Shown here: one piece after another, positions 22,401 to 33,809 of the stretch
Layout of the letters: every line of letters starts with the position of its first letter
Position numbering within the stretch: position 1 is the first letter of the stretch
Assembly (NCBI GenBank): GCA_947095585.1
Contig: OX352761.1
Span: forward strand, 18,553,277-18,617,276
Direction of reading: 5' to 3'
DNA length: 64,000 nt
From: Nephrocerus scutellatus
Lineage: Eukaryota > Arthropoda > Insecta > Diptera > Pipunculidae
The notes under the pieces: generated by a model
The model's input: only the letters and a program-made list of their open reading frames with translations
Databases searched by the model: none
What the model was told of the DNA's origin: nothing
Translations under genes and position numbers: made by a program

Positions 22401-24101
22401 TCACTCTGTTACCCATATTTGAACCCATCGAGCGAGTTTCTCCTTGGAAGCCCTCATTGCCCGCGAATCCTCGGAGGAAATTGAATTGAAATCCGAGCAA
22501 TGCGATACACCTGTTGATTGGTTATGCTCGTAATAAAAATTGTTGTTGTTTTGCACAATTGCACACAAGCGATACTTACCCGGAATAATTGTAACACCAG
22601 CCTGATAACCCATCGGTCTCCATGGATCAAATTCCCCTTGAGTCATGTAGATATTATCCACATTGGGATTCATTCCTCCAAAGAGTTCGTTAGTCTCCTC
22701 CATTTTGTGTTCAATGTAGAATTGTGTGTACTCGCTTCCAAAGAGGTAAGCGCATATGTGAATATGAAATGGAAGGGGAAAGTTTTCGCCAAAGGGTTGG
22801 TTAAGTGATTCGGAAGTCATGAACCAGCCCAATTCGCTGCATAGTTGATAAAACCATCTGCGATTACCGGAAGTATCGGCGTTGTCTAACATATCGTCAA
22901 AAATATCTTTGAAAGATGCACTAAACACAACGGGATATTGATAAGAAATGTATTTAGCCAAGCCCTCATGTGCATAGTTTCCTTGCATAACTAGCTCGCA
23001 CATAAAAGGAAAACCGTTTTGCTTGCTAAAAAAACAAGACAAGTCTTACTCATTGTCGAAATAAAAGTTTTAATAGAACTTACGTTTGAAACTGAGCATA
23101 ATCTTCAAATGTCGTAAAAATTGAATAGAAGAAAGTCTTCACATCCAGATCGTTCGTTTCATCGAAATCACCAGAAATCTTGAATAAGGCTTTTACCCGA
23201 GCCGATTGGCCATTGGCAAACATGTACTGTAGTTCAGCGATTCCAGACTTAATACGGTTGTAGCATTCATGGCTGCCTAAAGCACGAATATCATAACCAA
23301 CGGCTTCAGTGCTTTCTACTCAAAATTAAATATAAAATAAGATGGATCCTGATTTAAAAAAGTTTAAGAGCACTCCTACCGGGAATACCCAATTTGGCCA
23401 AAACTGAAGCACTTGATGCCCAACCACCATTGACTAGATGCGGGTACAAATGTTTGAACCAAACCACCAACGATCCAGCGTATGATCCACCGGCCATGAT
23501 GACTTTAGAGTTTGCCAACCCAGGAATATCTGCTTTTATCGTGTTAAGGAAATGAGCCACATCTTCAAGGGCTTGCTTTGCGCTTAAATATTTCAAACTG
23601 GCCGTGTCCAGATTCCTATAAATTGGAAAAGGATAAGACTTACACTTCACGTCAATTTAGAAGCACTTAACACTCACGCAGTTGGCCTGCTTTTTCCGTA
23701 GTACCGATGTTCGGTGTAGAATAAGTAACCCTTGTGCTGTTTGGCCATGTCACGAAAATGACCACATAATAGAGAATCCTCCTCAATTTCGTCTTCACCA
23801 CCAAGAAGAATGAAAATTGGACCGCCTTCTTTGAAATATCGGTCGTTAGATAAAAATCGCTAAAGAGGTAAAATATATGATTGCCGTATACTTTCCCATA
23901 AATTGTACCTTAACTTACCATTCGCCACGTCCTCGTTTCGGATTCATCGAAGTGATCCAATTCCTGCCTTATCCATCGTTCAGTAATTCGCGAACGGACC
24001 TTATTCGGACATTTCACTAATGATCTACGAGTAGAATTACCGAATGCTCGAGCAGCACTTATACAGAGCACAGCAAATACCAACAGAGTTGTCCACTGCA
24101 T
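22401..24101 (-). CDS. S28 serine carboxypeptidase-like gene B, tandem duplicate of A
   Basis: Exons on the minus strand: 23919-24101, 23678-23859, 23380-23615, 23084-23315, 22580-23025, 22401-22510. All splice sites are conserved relative to gene A and the frame closes to 462 residues. The signal peptide, GGSYAGS nucleophile motif, GEFDPW Asp and SHCSD His are intact, so B should encode an active enzyme of the same class. I count about 31 residue differences from A. They concentrate in exon 2 (e.g. GEDEIEEDS versus GEGEIKEDP) and in the first half of exon 5 (QNGFPFMC, ISYQYPVVF, KDIFDD). Synonymous differences are fewer (about a dozen). Intron 4 is the most diverged intron; introns 1 and 3 are identical to those of A. 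Confidence 0.95.
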
Positions 24102-24105
24102 TTTA

Positions 24106-24248
24106 GAATGATTGAAAGTTAACGACTTCTTCCATATTTATAGGAACTTTTTTAATGAAACATTCGATAAGAAATACATAGCTGTTTATTACACCTTAAA
24201 CTTATTAGCAAATAGTTTTGATAACGATCGCATAAGTGCCTCTTATCT
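24106..24248 (-). promoter_or_regulatory. Core promoter and GATA cluster of S28 gene B
   Basis: TATAAATA at 24142-24135, initiator TCATTC at 24111-24106, GATAAG at 24166-24171, GATAAC at 24220-24225, CTTATCT at 24242-24248. One substitution (24152) is the only difference from the gene A promoter that I see. Confidence 0.65.
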
Positions 24249-24408
24249 TAAAAACAATTTTATTGGTTTATACCCAATTTGTTATAATTTGTACAGAACC
24301 AAACTCCTATTCTAGTTTATTACCATATTTCTTATTTACATTTTGTAAAATATCTCAATTACTTGAATGTGGTACGCAATAAAAAGAAAAAAAAAAGGCA
24401 GACCAATA

Positions 24409-24729
24409 AAACCTTAAACTTAGTTTTTTGATAAGAACAGTCTGTATTTACCGCGCATTAGTTTCTCATCACAGCACATTTTAATTTAGATCTTTTAAAG
24501 GTAAACTCCCAAACAGCCAAAAAACAAAAGAGGTCTTTTAATAGAACCCTGTAGTACTCCTGATAGAATATACTTTGGAGTAGAATAAATTTATAATACT
24601 TTTGAGCAAAAACTCATTGTTGCTGCCCATCAATATATAATTCTGCTCTGATTTGAAAACCAACATTATTTGAAAGTTTTAGAACCAATATTTTATGGGT
24701 TACCAAATCCTTAAATGAAAGAAATTGTA
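24409..24729 (-). mobile_element. Ancient RT relic upstream of gene B
   Basis: Apparently identical copy of 19080-19400. It is part of the conserved upstream block shared with gene C. Confidence 0.5.
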
Positions 24730-24828
24730 ATCGAAAAAGTAAATTCCATTTGAATTTCTCGATGACATTTGAAAAATAAAACATTTTTTTATGGAGAACG
24801 CCATATTATTATTATTTTCGTTTCTCCC

Positions 24829-26910
24829 AACAAAAAAAGCGAATATATCAGGAGCAACACAAGGAGCAAATATAACGACATTCCTGTGTTCAGCTCTAAA
24901 TGCTGTGCATTTTGCAGCTAGCTCCACGCTTCCAGATTGTGCATTGCTTCCGTCTGCTCCTCCGAGTACTTAGCATTCGATAGGGCAGATTTACAGTCGT
25001 GCTCGTTCTCGTGCAGTTGCTAGAGTTTTCAACGATATCAAGACTCACAAATCCGCTAGGCCAGATGCTATTTCGCCATTAGTTCTGAAGAGGCGATTTC
25101 CCATGTTGGCATTACCATTGCGTAAGCTTTTCCATCTATCCTTTTCTTCTAGATTCTTCCCGAGAAGTTGGAAAACAGCCTTGGTGCAGCCCATACCAAA
25201 AAAATGCGACCCGTCGCCTCCTTCTTCGTACCGACCCATAGCACTAACATCCCTTACTTTCCAAGGTCATGAAAACGCTGATCAATTTTCAGTTCATGAA
25301 ATTTCTTGAAACTAACAAAATCCTAAGTGATCAGCAGTACGGATTTAGTGGGCAATGCTCCACTGGTGATTTGTTGGTACATATATCTCACCAAACGGTT
25401 GTTTGCATCAATTTGGTGAAAGCAAAGCTGTTGCACTCGATATTTGCAAAGCATTTGACAGATTTTGGCATCAGGCTCTTTTGACCAAAATGCGTGCTTA
25501 TGCAGTCGATGAAAAACTGCTTCATTGGATTAGAAGCTATCTCTTGGACCGCTCAATTTAAGTTGCATTGTACGGTTTCAAGTCTGCAATCCATCACATA
25601 AATTCTGGCTCAGGGCTCTGTTTTGTCCCTGACACTCTTTCTCATTTTTAAATTCTCTTTATTAACTTCGCGTGCCCGTGGCTGGTAGACTGGCTGGCTG
25701 GCTGACTGGGTCAGAGTTTGTGATCATATTTTATATAAATGTTGCACACATGTGACAATAATTTCTGTTCAAATTTGATAGTGATCGGGTAGCGGAGTCG
25801 GGGGGCTCCCATAAAAATATTTTTTCCGGCATCAGACCATTTCATACTATTTATAATGACTGTGTTTTGTGTGCTTTGTGCAGCGATGCTTGTCTTACGA
25901 TTGGGATTGTTTTGTTTCTGGGGTTTCACTGCTTCGTATTTGTTTTTATATTTCAACATTTATAGTGGAATTCAGTATACTTTTGGTTATTAGAGAAAAA
26001 TTTTAATTTTTATGTGTTGTGTTGGTCCAATTCACTCTTTCGCTGACGACAGCACTCTCAATTTCTAATGTAAGTTTGAGGAACGTCCCTCCAATTCTCA
26101 TGTGGAACTCAAAGAACTACATATGTTTAGCACGTTAAGAAAACAATCGAGTAAAATATAACGCTTCCAAAACACCAATGCTGTTTTCTGTCATCTTAGT
26201 GAATCCCAACTCCTATGCCATTATCCATGAATGGCACCCGCATCGAAGAAACTGAAAATCTCGCAATTCTCGGTATGTGCTTTAACTACAAGCTTCGTTG
26301 GAACGACCACATATTTGCCATTGCCAAAAATGCTGCGAGATGTTTAGGTTTCCTAAAACGGTGCAAGATGTACTTCACTTCTTCATATCTGACAACTATT
26401 TACAAGGCGTATATTCGCCCCAAGCTTGAGTACAAATGTCATATTTGGTCTGGTGCGCTTAAAAAAACTACCTTGCATCAGCTAGATAGAATACGAAACC
26501 GTGCGATAAAAGTTATCGGTGACGAAAACATTGCGAAATTAAAAGATTCGCTTTAACACCGCAGGAAGGTCTCCTGCTTGTCACCATTTTTTCGCTTCTT
26601 CCACCAGAGGGGCTCAAGAGAAATAGCCAGTTACATTCTACCTCTCCTTAAATTCCACTGCAATGTTCGTGGCGCACTCAATGCTCATCAGCTTACCATT
26701 AACCCCATCTTCGGACGTACAGTTTAGTTTAGGAATTCGTTCTTCAGCCGTACAACACGTATGTAGAATGCTCTGCCAAGCTCTGTCTGTCACTATGATC
26801 CACAGACATTCAAAACACAATCTCATAGATATCTTCTCTTTTCTTCTCCTCTCCTTTAACGACCACGCTTTGCCAGGCATATAGCCGCGCCTTTTCGCGT
26901 GCGCATATAA
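24829..26910 (+). mobile_element. LINE C relic in unit 2, split by an H element, with its 3' end
   Basis: The first part (24829-25644) equals the unit 1 relic. After the H insertion it resumes at about 26025 with NPIHSFADDSTL-like sequence (motif C). The open frame 26215-26556 follows (MPLSMNGTRIEETENLAILG, LGFLKRCKMYFTSSYL, IYKAYIRPKLEY), then the end region at 26640-26880 (SFFSRTTRMWNALPSS-like in frame pieces), closing with GCGTGCGCATATAATAAAAA. This gives the 3' end of the family. Stops and frameshifts occur throughout. Confidence 0.75.
25645..26010 (-). repeat. H element inserted in LINE C, both ends visible
   Basis: The minus-strand copy has its right end at about 25645 (AAATTCTCTTTATTAACTTC read on the plus strand) and its left end at about 25985-26010 (ATTAGAGAAAAATTTTAATT). 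LINE C is continuous on either side, so the insertion defines the element borders to within a few bases. It has one 120-bp unit only, so H length varies with unit number. The duplication breakpoint (25978) lies inside it. Confidence 0.75.
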
Positions 26911-27035
26911 TAAAAAAAAAATGTGGGAGCTGATTACATCATGGGAGGAAAAAATATGCGCGCCTGTCAAGACTCTAACATCCAGGAACCTTATCATAAC
27001 AACCAAGCTACAGTTATTATATATGGACCCAAGAC
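26911..27035 (+). mobile_element. Short LINE B fragment
   Basis: CTGTCAAGACTCTAACATCC, AGGAACCTTATCATAACAAC and ATATGGACCCAAGACTTCGC match, with small deletions, the LINE B stretch that encodes LSRLYKSRNLTITSKLLVYK and YGSETWVL. Confidence 0.5.
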
Positions 27036-28619
27036 TTCGCTGCTGCATCACTGCCAGTCATATCAACGACCCAACAGTCGACTGAACAGTCTGAAATCAG
27101 ACACTATATTGCTAGAAAATGCCACAAACTACAGTCCACTGTTTGCGATGGAAGAATATTGCATCCATGATAGCAACTCCGCACTAAAGTGCTTTATAGC
27201 TGTGAAATTGCGCATATATGCGAATGGCAAATAAATTTACGGACATTTCATTTGCAAATGCATTCCAGAGTCAACGTTCGAGCTGTGTTTGAAAGTAAAG
27301 TCGAGGTCGAGGCCGCAACTGAAGTCGATGGACGATGACGACAACAACAACCACAACAACAATCACTCAAAATATAGTTCTCCCGTGTCCGAATGCAATT
27401 AACTATTTGCGCATTTGCAAATATTGTTAATAGCAGACGGAGGGAGTCAGACTCAAGCCTTCGCATACGTACGTCATCGAAGACATTGGTCCTCCGCGCA
27501 ATTTCTAAGAAACAAAACCAAATGAAATCCGTACAATATGCGCGCTTCCTGTCCACTTTACGGAGTCATGCGCTGTGCAGATGCAGTGAGTTGTGAAAAA
27601 ATTGAGTTGCGTACATATTGTGTAGCCTTTTAGCTCCGAGACTGACTGATCGATCGGCTAACCAGAAGTGGAGTGGTTCATGTGTACCTAAATCTTCATG
27701 ACAGGCGACGCGACGACGAAGCGCAATCCCGAGAAACTTCATTGGGAAACCATCGACTGTTCATTACGCATTTGAATACGATTTGCCACGCACCTGTTGA
27801 CCGGGAATAGGCATATCGTCGCGCAGGTGCGTCTGTTCGAAGTTCACTCAACAACAGGATGTAAATTAAAGACGTCTTTGGGTTTTTAAAAATATAATGG
27901 AAAATATTAACAGAAACATGGCAATTCATCGGGGACTTTCAAGCTATTAACAAAAAACTATATTGAAAATAAAACATTTGAAAGCGTTCCAACTGCGAAC
28001 AAAAACAAGAGTTGTCAATGCCACCGCTTGTTGAAAATTCAAGACTTTTCTGCTGAAATTCTGTTAAATTTTTATATGGTATCAAGACTGGACTCCGGTA
28101 CTAAAGACAAATTTGATAATGGTATCTATCACTTATGTCGGTGGTCAGCCATCAGCGGATTAAGGGGAATAACTAAATGATGATTTTTAAAGTTTTTTAT
28201 TTAACTTCACTTGCCCGATTACAACAAATCTTGCATCCAAATTAACTGTCAGACAATTCAGATAAAATTAAGCACGAACGTGATGTTCACTGACGTGTTT
28301 GGATGATAGACTTAGAAGGTATAAGCCGCTGTACCAAATTTTGCAAATTTATCCAATTGAATTGAAATTTTGTATACATATGAAATCCCGATGACGCTAA
28401 AGGATAATGTAAAATGTAACACCATGAGCTAGTCCGTCGATAAAATCGGAGAGTGCAAGCTTGTAATTTCACAAATTTTGTATTGCAATTGCACGTCGAC
28501 TTTGATGATTCCAATTATTCAATTAGACTTTATATTCATTTTATTACATTATATATATATACGAACAATATGTATATATAACATATATCTGTTGGTTTAT
28601 TGCGTAAAAAGCTGTAAAT
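27036..28619. other. Unassigned sequence
   Basis: No gene recognised. There is a triplet-rich patch at 27325-27370 (GACGACAACAACAACCACAA) and an AT dinucleotide run at about 28548-28590. Open frames at 26923-27234, 27248-27556 and 27696-27929 give no motif. Confidence 0.4.
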
Positions 28620-30250
28620 TGTATTAATTATGTCCTATATCCCCTTGTGGGTCCTAGGGCCTCTACTGCGCCTACGCGCAATCGCGTGCGGTTCCTAGCA
28701 ATGAGCTTCAGTTCTCTCCAACTCTTCCCCAACTACCGTGACTCCTCCTCAACTGTTCTGCTCCATGTATTTCTCGGACGACTCGTTCTTCTACCATCCT
28801 GAGATAACGGATTCAATTGCATTGCGTAGTTTGCTATGAAACTGTTGCCTTTTCGGAGTATGACTAATCCACTGCCACTTCCGTCGTTGGATGGTTGTGC
28901 CTATTGGTTCCTGACCCGTTGTCTGGTAAAGATGTTCGCTAGAGATATGGTTAGGTCGGAAAACCCTTAGGATATTCCTTAGGCACCTATTTAGGAACGT
29001 TTGTAATATTTTTGTGATAGTAGCGGTCACCTTCCAAGTGCTGCACCCATACAACAGCACAGATTCAACATTTGAACGGAACAGTCGCAACTGGGTGTTT
29101 AATCTGATCGCATTGCTTCGCCATATCATGGAAATCATTCCAAAAACTGATTTTACTTTGCCGATTCGGTTGACAAGGTCCTGTTCGGTTCCAGCTTCGG
29201 TCGAGACAATACTCTCAAGGTATTGGAAACTCTCTACTCTCTCTACCTGTTGTCCAGCAATGTTAACTTGAGTTGCTCAGTTAATGCCGAGGTTGATGAT
29301 TTTGGGTTTGGCAGCATTAATCGTTAAACCCGCAACATTTGCATCCCTTTCCAAATTTGTTGTTATTTGATGCAGCACCTGTGTGAGAGAAACAAACGTC
29401 GTCAGCGTAGTCCGGATGTTTGAGTTGAGATGTAAGAGTCCAACGAATTCCTCCGTTTCCAGTAGATAAAGCTGCGCCAATCACCAACAAAAAAAGTATC
29501 GGCGATAGAATGCAACCTTGTCGTACCCCACTTAGGATCTCGAATTCCTCTGACAGCTTTCCTATATGCAGCTCATGAAGTTTAGAGCCGTCATAGGTTG
29601 GTTTAATAATAGCTAATTGTTTATCGGGTATACCTCTCCTGCGCAAGGCTAGCCAGATAAACTGTCAGTTGAAACTGTCAAACGCCTTTTAAAAAATCGA
29701 TGCACAGCAGGTATAGTGGTGACCGGAATTCAACACACTGTTCAAAAATGATCCGCAGGGTGTTGATGTGGTCGACACAGGAGGATCCACTGGTGCTAAT
29801 GTTTTTGAAGCGGCACGCAGAATCTCTGCGGGTAAACCATCTAGTCCTATCGACTTGTTTTTCTTTAGTGCGTTGATCGCGGTAGCTATCTTGTCTTTAC
29901 TGGGAGTTGAGGTGCGAATTCGGGAAATTGTACATCCGGCAGCTCCGTTTGATTTGGTTGCATGTCGTTGGCGAATACACGACTAAGGACCGTCGAGAAA
30001 TGCTCCTTCCATCGCTTGAGCTGATCTTCATCTGAAACGAGTACGGCACCATCTAGGCCTTTCACGGGATGATTGCTAGAATGGTGACCACCTGTCAGCT
30101 TTTTGGTGATACTCTAAATGGTTCTGCTATCGCACCTGCTCGCTGCTTCCTCTGCTTCTGAGGCCAGGTTGTTAATATAATTACGTTTGTCACATCTTAC
30201 ACTACGCTGCACTTCTAGCATTTTTCTTCGATACAGGTAATCTAGCTCGA
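28620..30250 (-). mobile_element. LINE A relic, minus strand
   Basis: In minus-strand order: N-terminal RT region at 30250-29760 (RDEKRNY.. and the SIRIRTSTPSKD region reversed), motif A region at about 29690, SGVRQGCILSPILFLLVI in the frame 29317-29646 (motif B) followed by LKHPDYADDVCF (motif C), then the C-terminal domain at 29138-28791 (RSNVESVLLYGCSTWKVTAT, GQEPIGTTIQRRKWQWISHT). Several frameshifts. The 3' end at 28620 has no GAA tail. Confidence 0.85.
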
Positions 30251-30254
30251 TGCT

Positions 30255-30700
30255 CCATGTCTGGCATTACCATTGCGTAAGCTTTTCTATTTCTGTTTTT
30301 TTCTGGAGTATTCCAAAGGGGTTGGAAAATAACTTTTGTTCAAGTTCCATACAGGTCGTACTGGACGGATTCAAATCCAAAGTTCACCTCGTAAACTCTG
30401 GTGCTTCCCAAGGCTCTGTTTTATCTCCGACACTTTTTCTCATTTTCATTCATCTCCTCGTTAACAACAGCACTCACAGCTTTTCATATGAGCTCGCTTT
30501 CTGCACGTTTCTCTTAAGCGCAAGTGGAAATTGAACAAAAACATATTTTAAGCGCAGTAGGGATTTTACAGTCGAATTCTACGCTTCCAAAACCCAATAT
30601 TGCATTCTAATTATACCATTTATTATCTACTATCGCCTATGCGAAATTTAAACCCCAAAGCTTTATTCATTAATGGCTCTTTTCATTTAAAATGTTTATG
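30255..30700 (+). mobile_element. LINE C relic, internally deleted
   Basis: Plus-strand frame 30250-30534 reads SIQVVLDGFKSKVHLVNSGA and SQGSVLSPTLFLIFIHLL (motif B), then jumps past motif C. The sequence to 30700 matches the following ALINGSF-type region in decayed form. It abuts the LINE A relic on its left. Confidence 0.7.
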
Positions 30701-30719
30701 CATAGCTATTTCATTTCAA

Positions 30720-32345
30720 AATACTTTCATAAGATGCTTAATGGCCAGCTAACTGAGGAATTTGAGGCTCCACCAATGACCGAAGACACACTATGCTGCC
30801 GCCACCAAGCATAGACGAAGTTAGCAGAGCGATAAATCGGCTCAAAAATAATAAGGCCCCGGTATTTGATGGTATACCAGCGGAGCTGATTAAAACAGGA
30901 GGCTCCGCAATACACCAGGCAATTCATGAACTAATAGTGCAAGTATGGGAGGAAGAAGCGATGCCAGAAGACTGGCGAAGAGGCATCCTGTGCCCCATAC
31001 ATAACAAAGGAGCTATCACAACCTGCAGCAGTTATCGTGGTATAATGTTGTTGAGTACCGCGTATAAGATTTTCTCCTCTATCCTTCAAGACAGGATAGC
31101 TCCATACGCTAAAGTCATCATTGGTCTATACCAGTGTGCTTCATCCCATGCAAATCAACAACTGATCAGATTTACACATTTAGGCAGGTGATGGACAAAT
31201 GTCTAGAGTTTCTGTTTTTTTATAGACTTTAAAGAAGCCGCCTATGATAGCATAGCCAGAGTAGGAGTTTATAAAGCCATGAGAGAATTCGGCATCCCAA
31301 ATAAACTGACACGACTATGTAGGTTGTCCATGACCAATGTTATAAACCAAGTAAAAATATCCGGATCGCTATCAAGCCCATTCAACATCTATAACGGGCT
31401 CCGACAAGGGGCTGGACTGGCCTGCGTCCTCTTCAACCTGGCGTTGAAGAAAGTTATCCTAGACTCAGACGTAACGGCGAGAGGAATAATCCTCTATAAG
31501 TCCATTCAGATACTGGCTTACGCAGACGATATTGACATCGTTGGTAGAAACGGAAGAGCTGGACTGGGAGATCTCATCCACATCGAGCAGGCTGCCCGAA
31601 ATCTGGGGCTGCACACAAATAAGAGCAAAACAATGTATATAGTGGCCACGTCTGCGAGTAGAAGATCCTAAATGGTCCCGCAATTCAAATAGTGGAGCGC
31701 GAATTTGAAGAGGTGCAATCCTTTACCTATCTCAGGTCAACTGTAGCAGCCGATAACAGCATGGAACCAGAAATACGCGCACGGTTGCTTAAAGCAAACA
31801 AAGCCTACTATATAGTCTGTCAAGACTCTACAAATTCAGGAATTTAACCATAACATCCAAGCTGCTGGTGTATAAGACAGTGGTCGTACCAGTACTTACA
31901 TATGGATCCGAGACTTGATGTGCTTAGCAAAAAGCATTCTTACCCCTTAGCGGTGTTCGAGAGAAAAGTCTTACGGAGAATTATAGGCCCTGTATGTGAG
32001 GAAGGACGATTCCGGAGACTCTATATTGATGAGTTCAACGAGCGTTATCGCGATGTCGACATCGTGCATAGAATTAAGCTCGTTAGGCTCCGGTTGGCAG
32101 GACACCTAGCTTTCATGAGGATCCTGTCCTTTACGGTATGATTTATAGAACACAACAGTGAGGCCGGCCAAGCCTACGCTGGAAGGATGGCGTAGACCAG
32201 GACGCCCAGAGTTTAGGGATGCAAATTGGATGACATCCGCTCGAAATCGGGATCGGTGGAGAGACTTTTTGCGGGAGGCTAGGACCGAACCCCGGTTGTA
32301 CAGCCAAATATGATTATGATATGCCAGAGCACAATGGATCATGTT
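30720..32345 (+). mobile_element. LINE B relic, RT and C-terminal region, plus strand
   Basis: Frame 30793-31191 reads PPSIDEVSRAINRLKNNKAP, FDGIPAELIKTGGSAIHQAI and EAMPEDWRRGILCPIHNKGA (RT fingers). Frame 31279-31671 reads MREFGIPNKLTRLCRLSMTN, NIYNGLRQGAGLACVLFNLA (motif B) and IQILAYADDIDIVGRN (motif C). Later pieces give FERKVLRRIIGPVCEEGRFR and YRDVDIVHRIKLVRLRLAGH, ending near 32345. The architecture resembles HmRTE-type endonuclease/RT proteins of insects. It is missing the endonuclease domain and has three or more frame breaks. Confidence 0.85.
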
Positions 32346-33805
32346 AAGAAGTAAATGATAATAAATTATGTACTAACTATTGAAAGATCTTATTATCGGT
32401 CTATGTCATTTCCGAGGCGCTACTCATTCAACCAACGCAATCGACGGAAACTACTATTCGTCAGAAAGTACAAATTCACAGAAATTTAAAAAAACCACTT
32501 ACGGGTTAATAACTCCTAAAAACCATTGGGTGCATATAATTTGGGTTGATTCATTATCGATGTCGAGCTAACTCTCAATGCGTTCTACGTTCTACGCTAC
32601 GCTGCCAACAACACCTTTTTGGACTGATCATGAATTCCAGCTTGGATTCTATGTGATCATGGCAAACGTCTGTTTGCTATTTGGTCCAATGTACGATAGT
32701 ACATTGCGCATAGTTGCATTCTTTTTAAGTTTTTGCTTCAGAAAATTTGAGGGGACGACAAACTGATCGTAAACGTGAGAATAATGCAGCTCATAAATTA
32801 TTTCAATATTTCTTCCATTTTGCATTGTTGTCGTCGTCGTCGTCGTTGTTGTCGTTGTCATCGTCGGTCGTCTTCGACAACTTCTTGTGCATTATCTATG
32901 ATTTGCTTTTGCTTCACATTTTTCACACAAAAGCGATTTTCATGCTCAAAACAGGAGTGTAATAGATGTAAACAAACAACAATCATTTGCAGCAAACAAT
33001 GAGACATCAGGACACATGCGAACATGCGGAAAGTACTAGACAAGGGGCCTCATTGGAGGAATACTGCGATGCTGCTGATCTGTCTGTCTATTTTTGATCA
33101 AAAGGTTTCGCTATTTGGGATATCCTCTATGCATACAGTGCCGAGGTGCTAATGGTTTGCCCATAAAGATGGTGAATAAGAATTGGAAATAAGGAAGATA
33201 AGCTTCATATATGCGAAGGTGGTTGGCAGTTTGGCGGCTGTTCGATTGTCATTGCAGCGACTGTGCCTGCTGAGCAAATATACGAAATATTTGTAGTGAT
33301 TGGTGGCAGCGCAATACAACCAACAGACAACATATCGTGCTGAGTTCTTTAGTTTTTGTTCGTTTTTCTTCAGGCGGATAAGAAGTAGCAGCCGAAGCTG
33401 GAAGGAATATGTTAACACTTATTTTTCAGACTTTCTGTGTTATCTGATCTGAAGGAGTCATGATTCCTACCAGCTGGAATCGCAATTGCGTTTTGCACGA
33501 CATTTTCTTATTTATCGAAGTTAACAGAAGTTAACAGAAAATATGAATTTTATCTCTTTTATCGCTTGGCGGCTTTCTTTTTGAGTCTTCTTCTATGTCA
33601 AGCGACGGACTAGGTTTCTTCCTGTTCGATCAAATCCTTTATTAATGTCCAAATGTGGGTTTGATCCAGTAGCGCAACAATCAAGTTCATGATGCAGGGC
33701 TTGCTATACCGCCTGGTGGTGGTCCCCGGGCAACTATGTGTATAAATCCTTTTATATGTAGGCTACAACTGCAAGTGCGAACGGTCTAGCGTTTCTAGTC
33801 TAGGT
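32346..33805. other. Unassigned sequence
   Basis: No gene recognised. A GTCGTCGTCGTCGTTGTTGT triplet tract lies at 32827-32865. The remainder is AT-rich with no coding motif; 33700-33805 may be the 5' leader of the following LINE A. Confidence 0.4.
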
Positions 33806-33809
33806 AACG

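Larger units (their letters stand above)
20655..25978 (+). repeat. Tandem duplication, unit 2 (carries S28 gene B)
   Basis: Same order as unit 1, plus an insertion of about 1.04 kb (LINE E, 21183-22227) that replaced about 45 bp. Its right edge, GTGGAATTCAGTAT at 25978, is followed by the true left end of the H element and then by the rest of LINE C, which unit 1 lacks. Unit 2 therefore retains the ancestral right flank and unit 1 the ancestral left flank. Confidence 0.9.

Noticed and set aside
27248..27556. 102-codon minus-strand frame as a gene
   Set aside because: Its middle is a triplet-repeat translation with Cys and Ser runs, and there is no domain or splice context.
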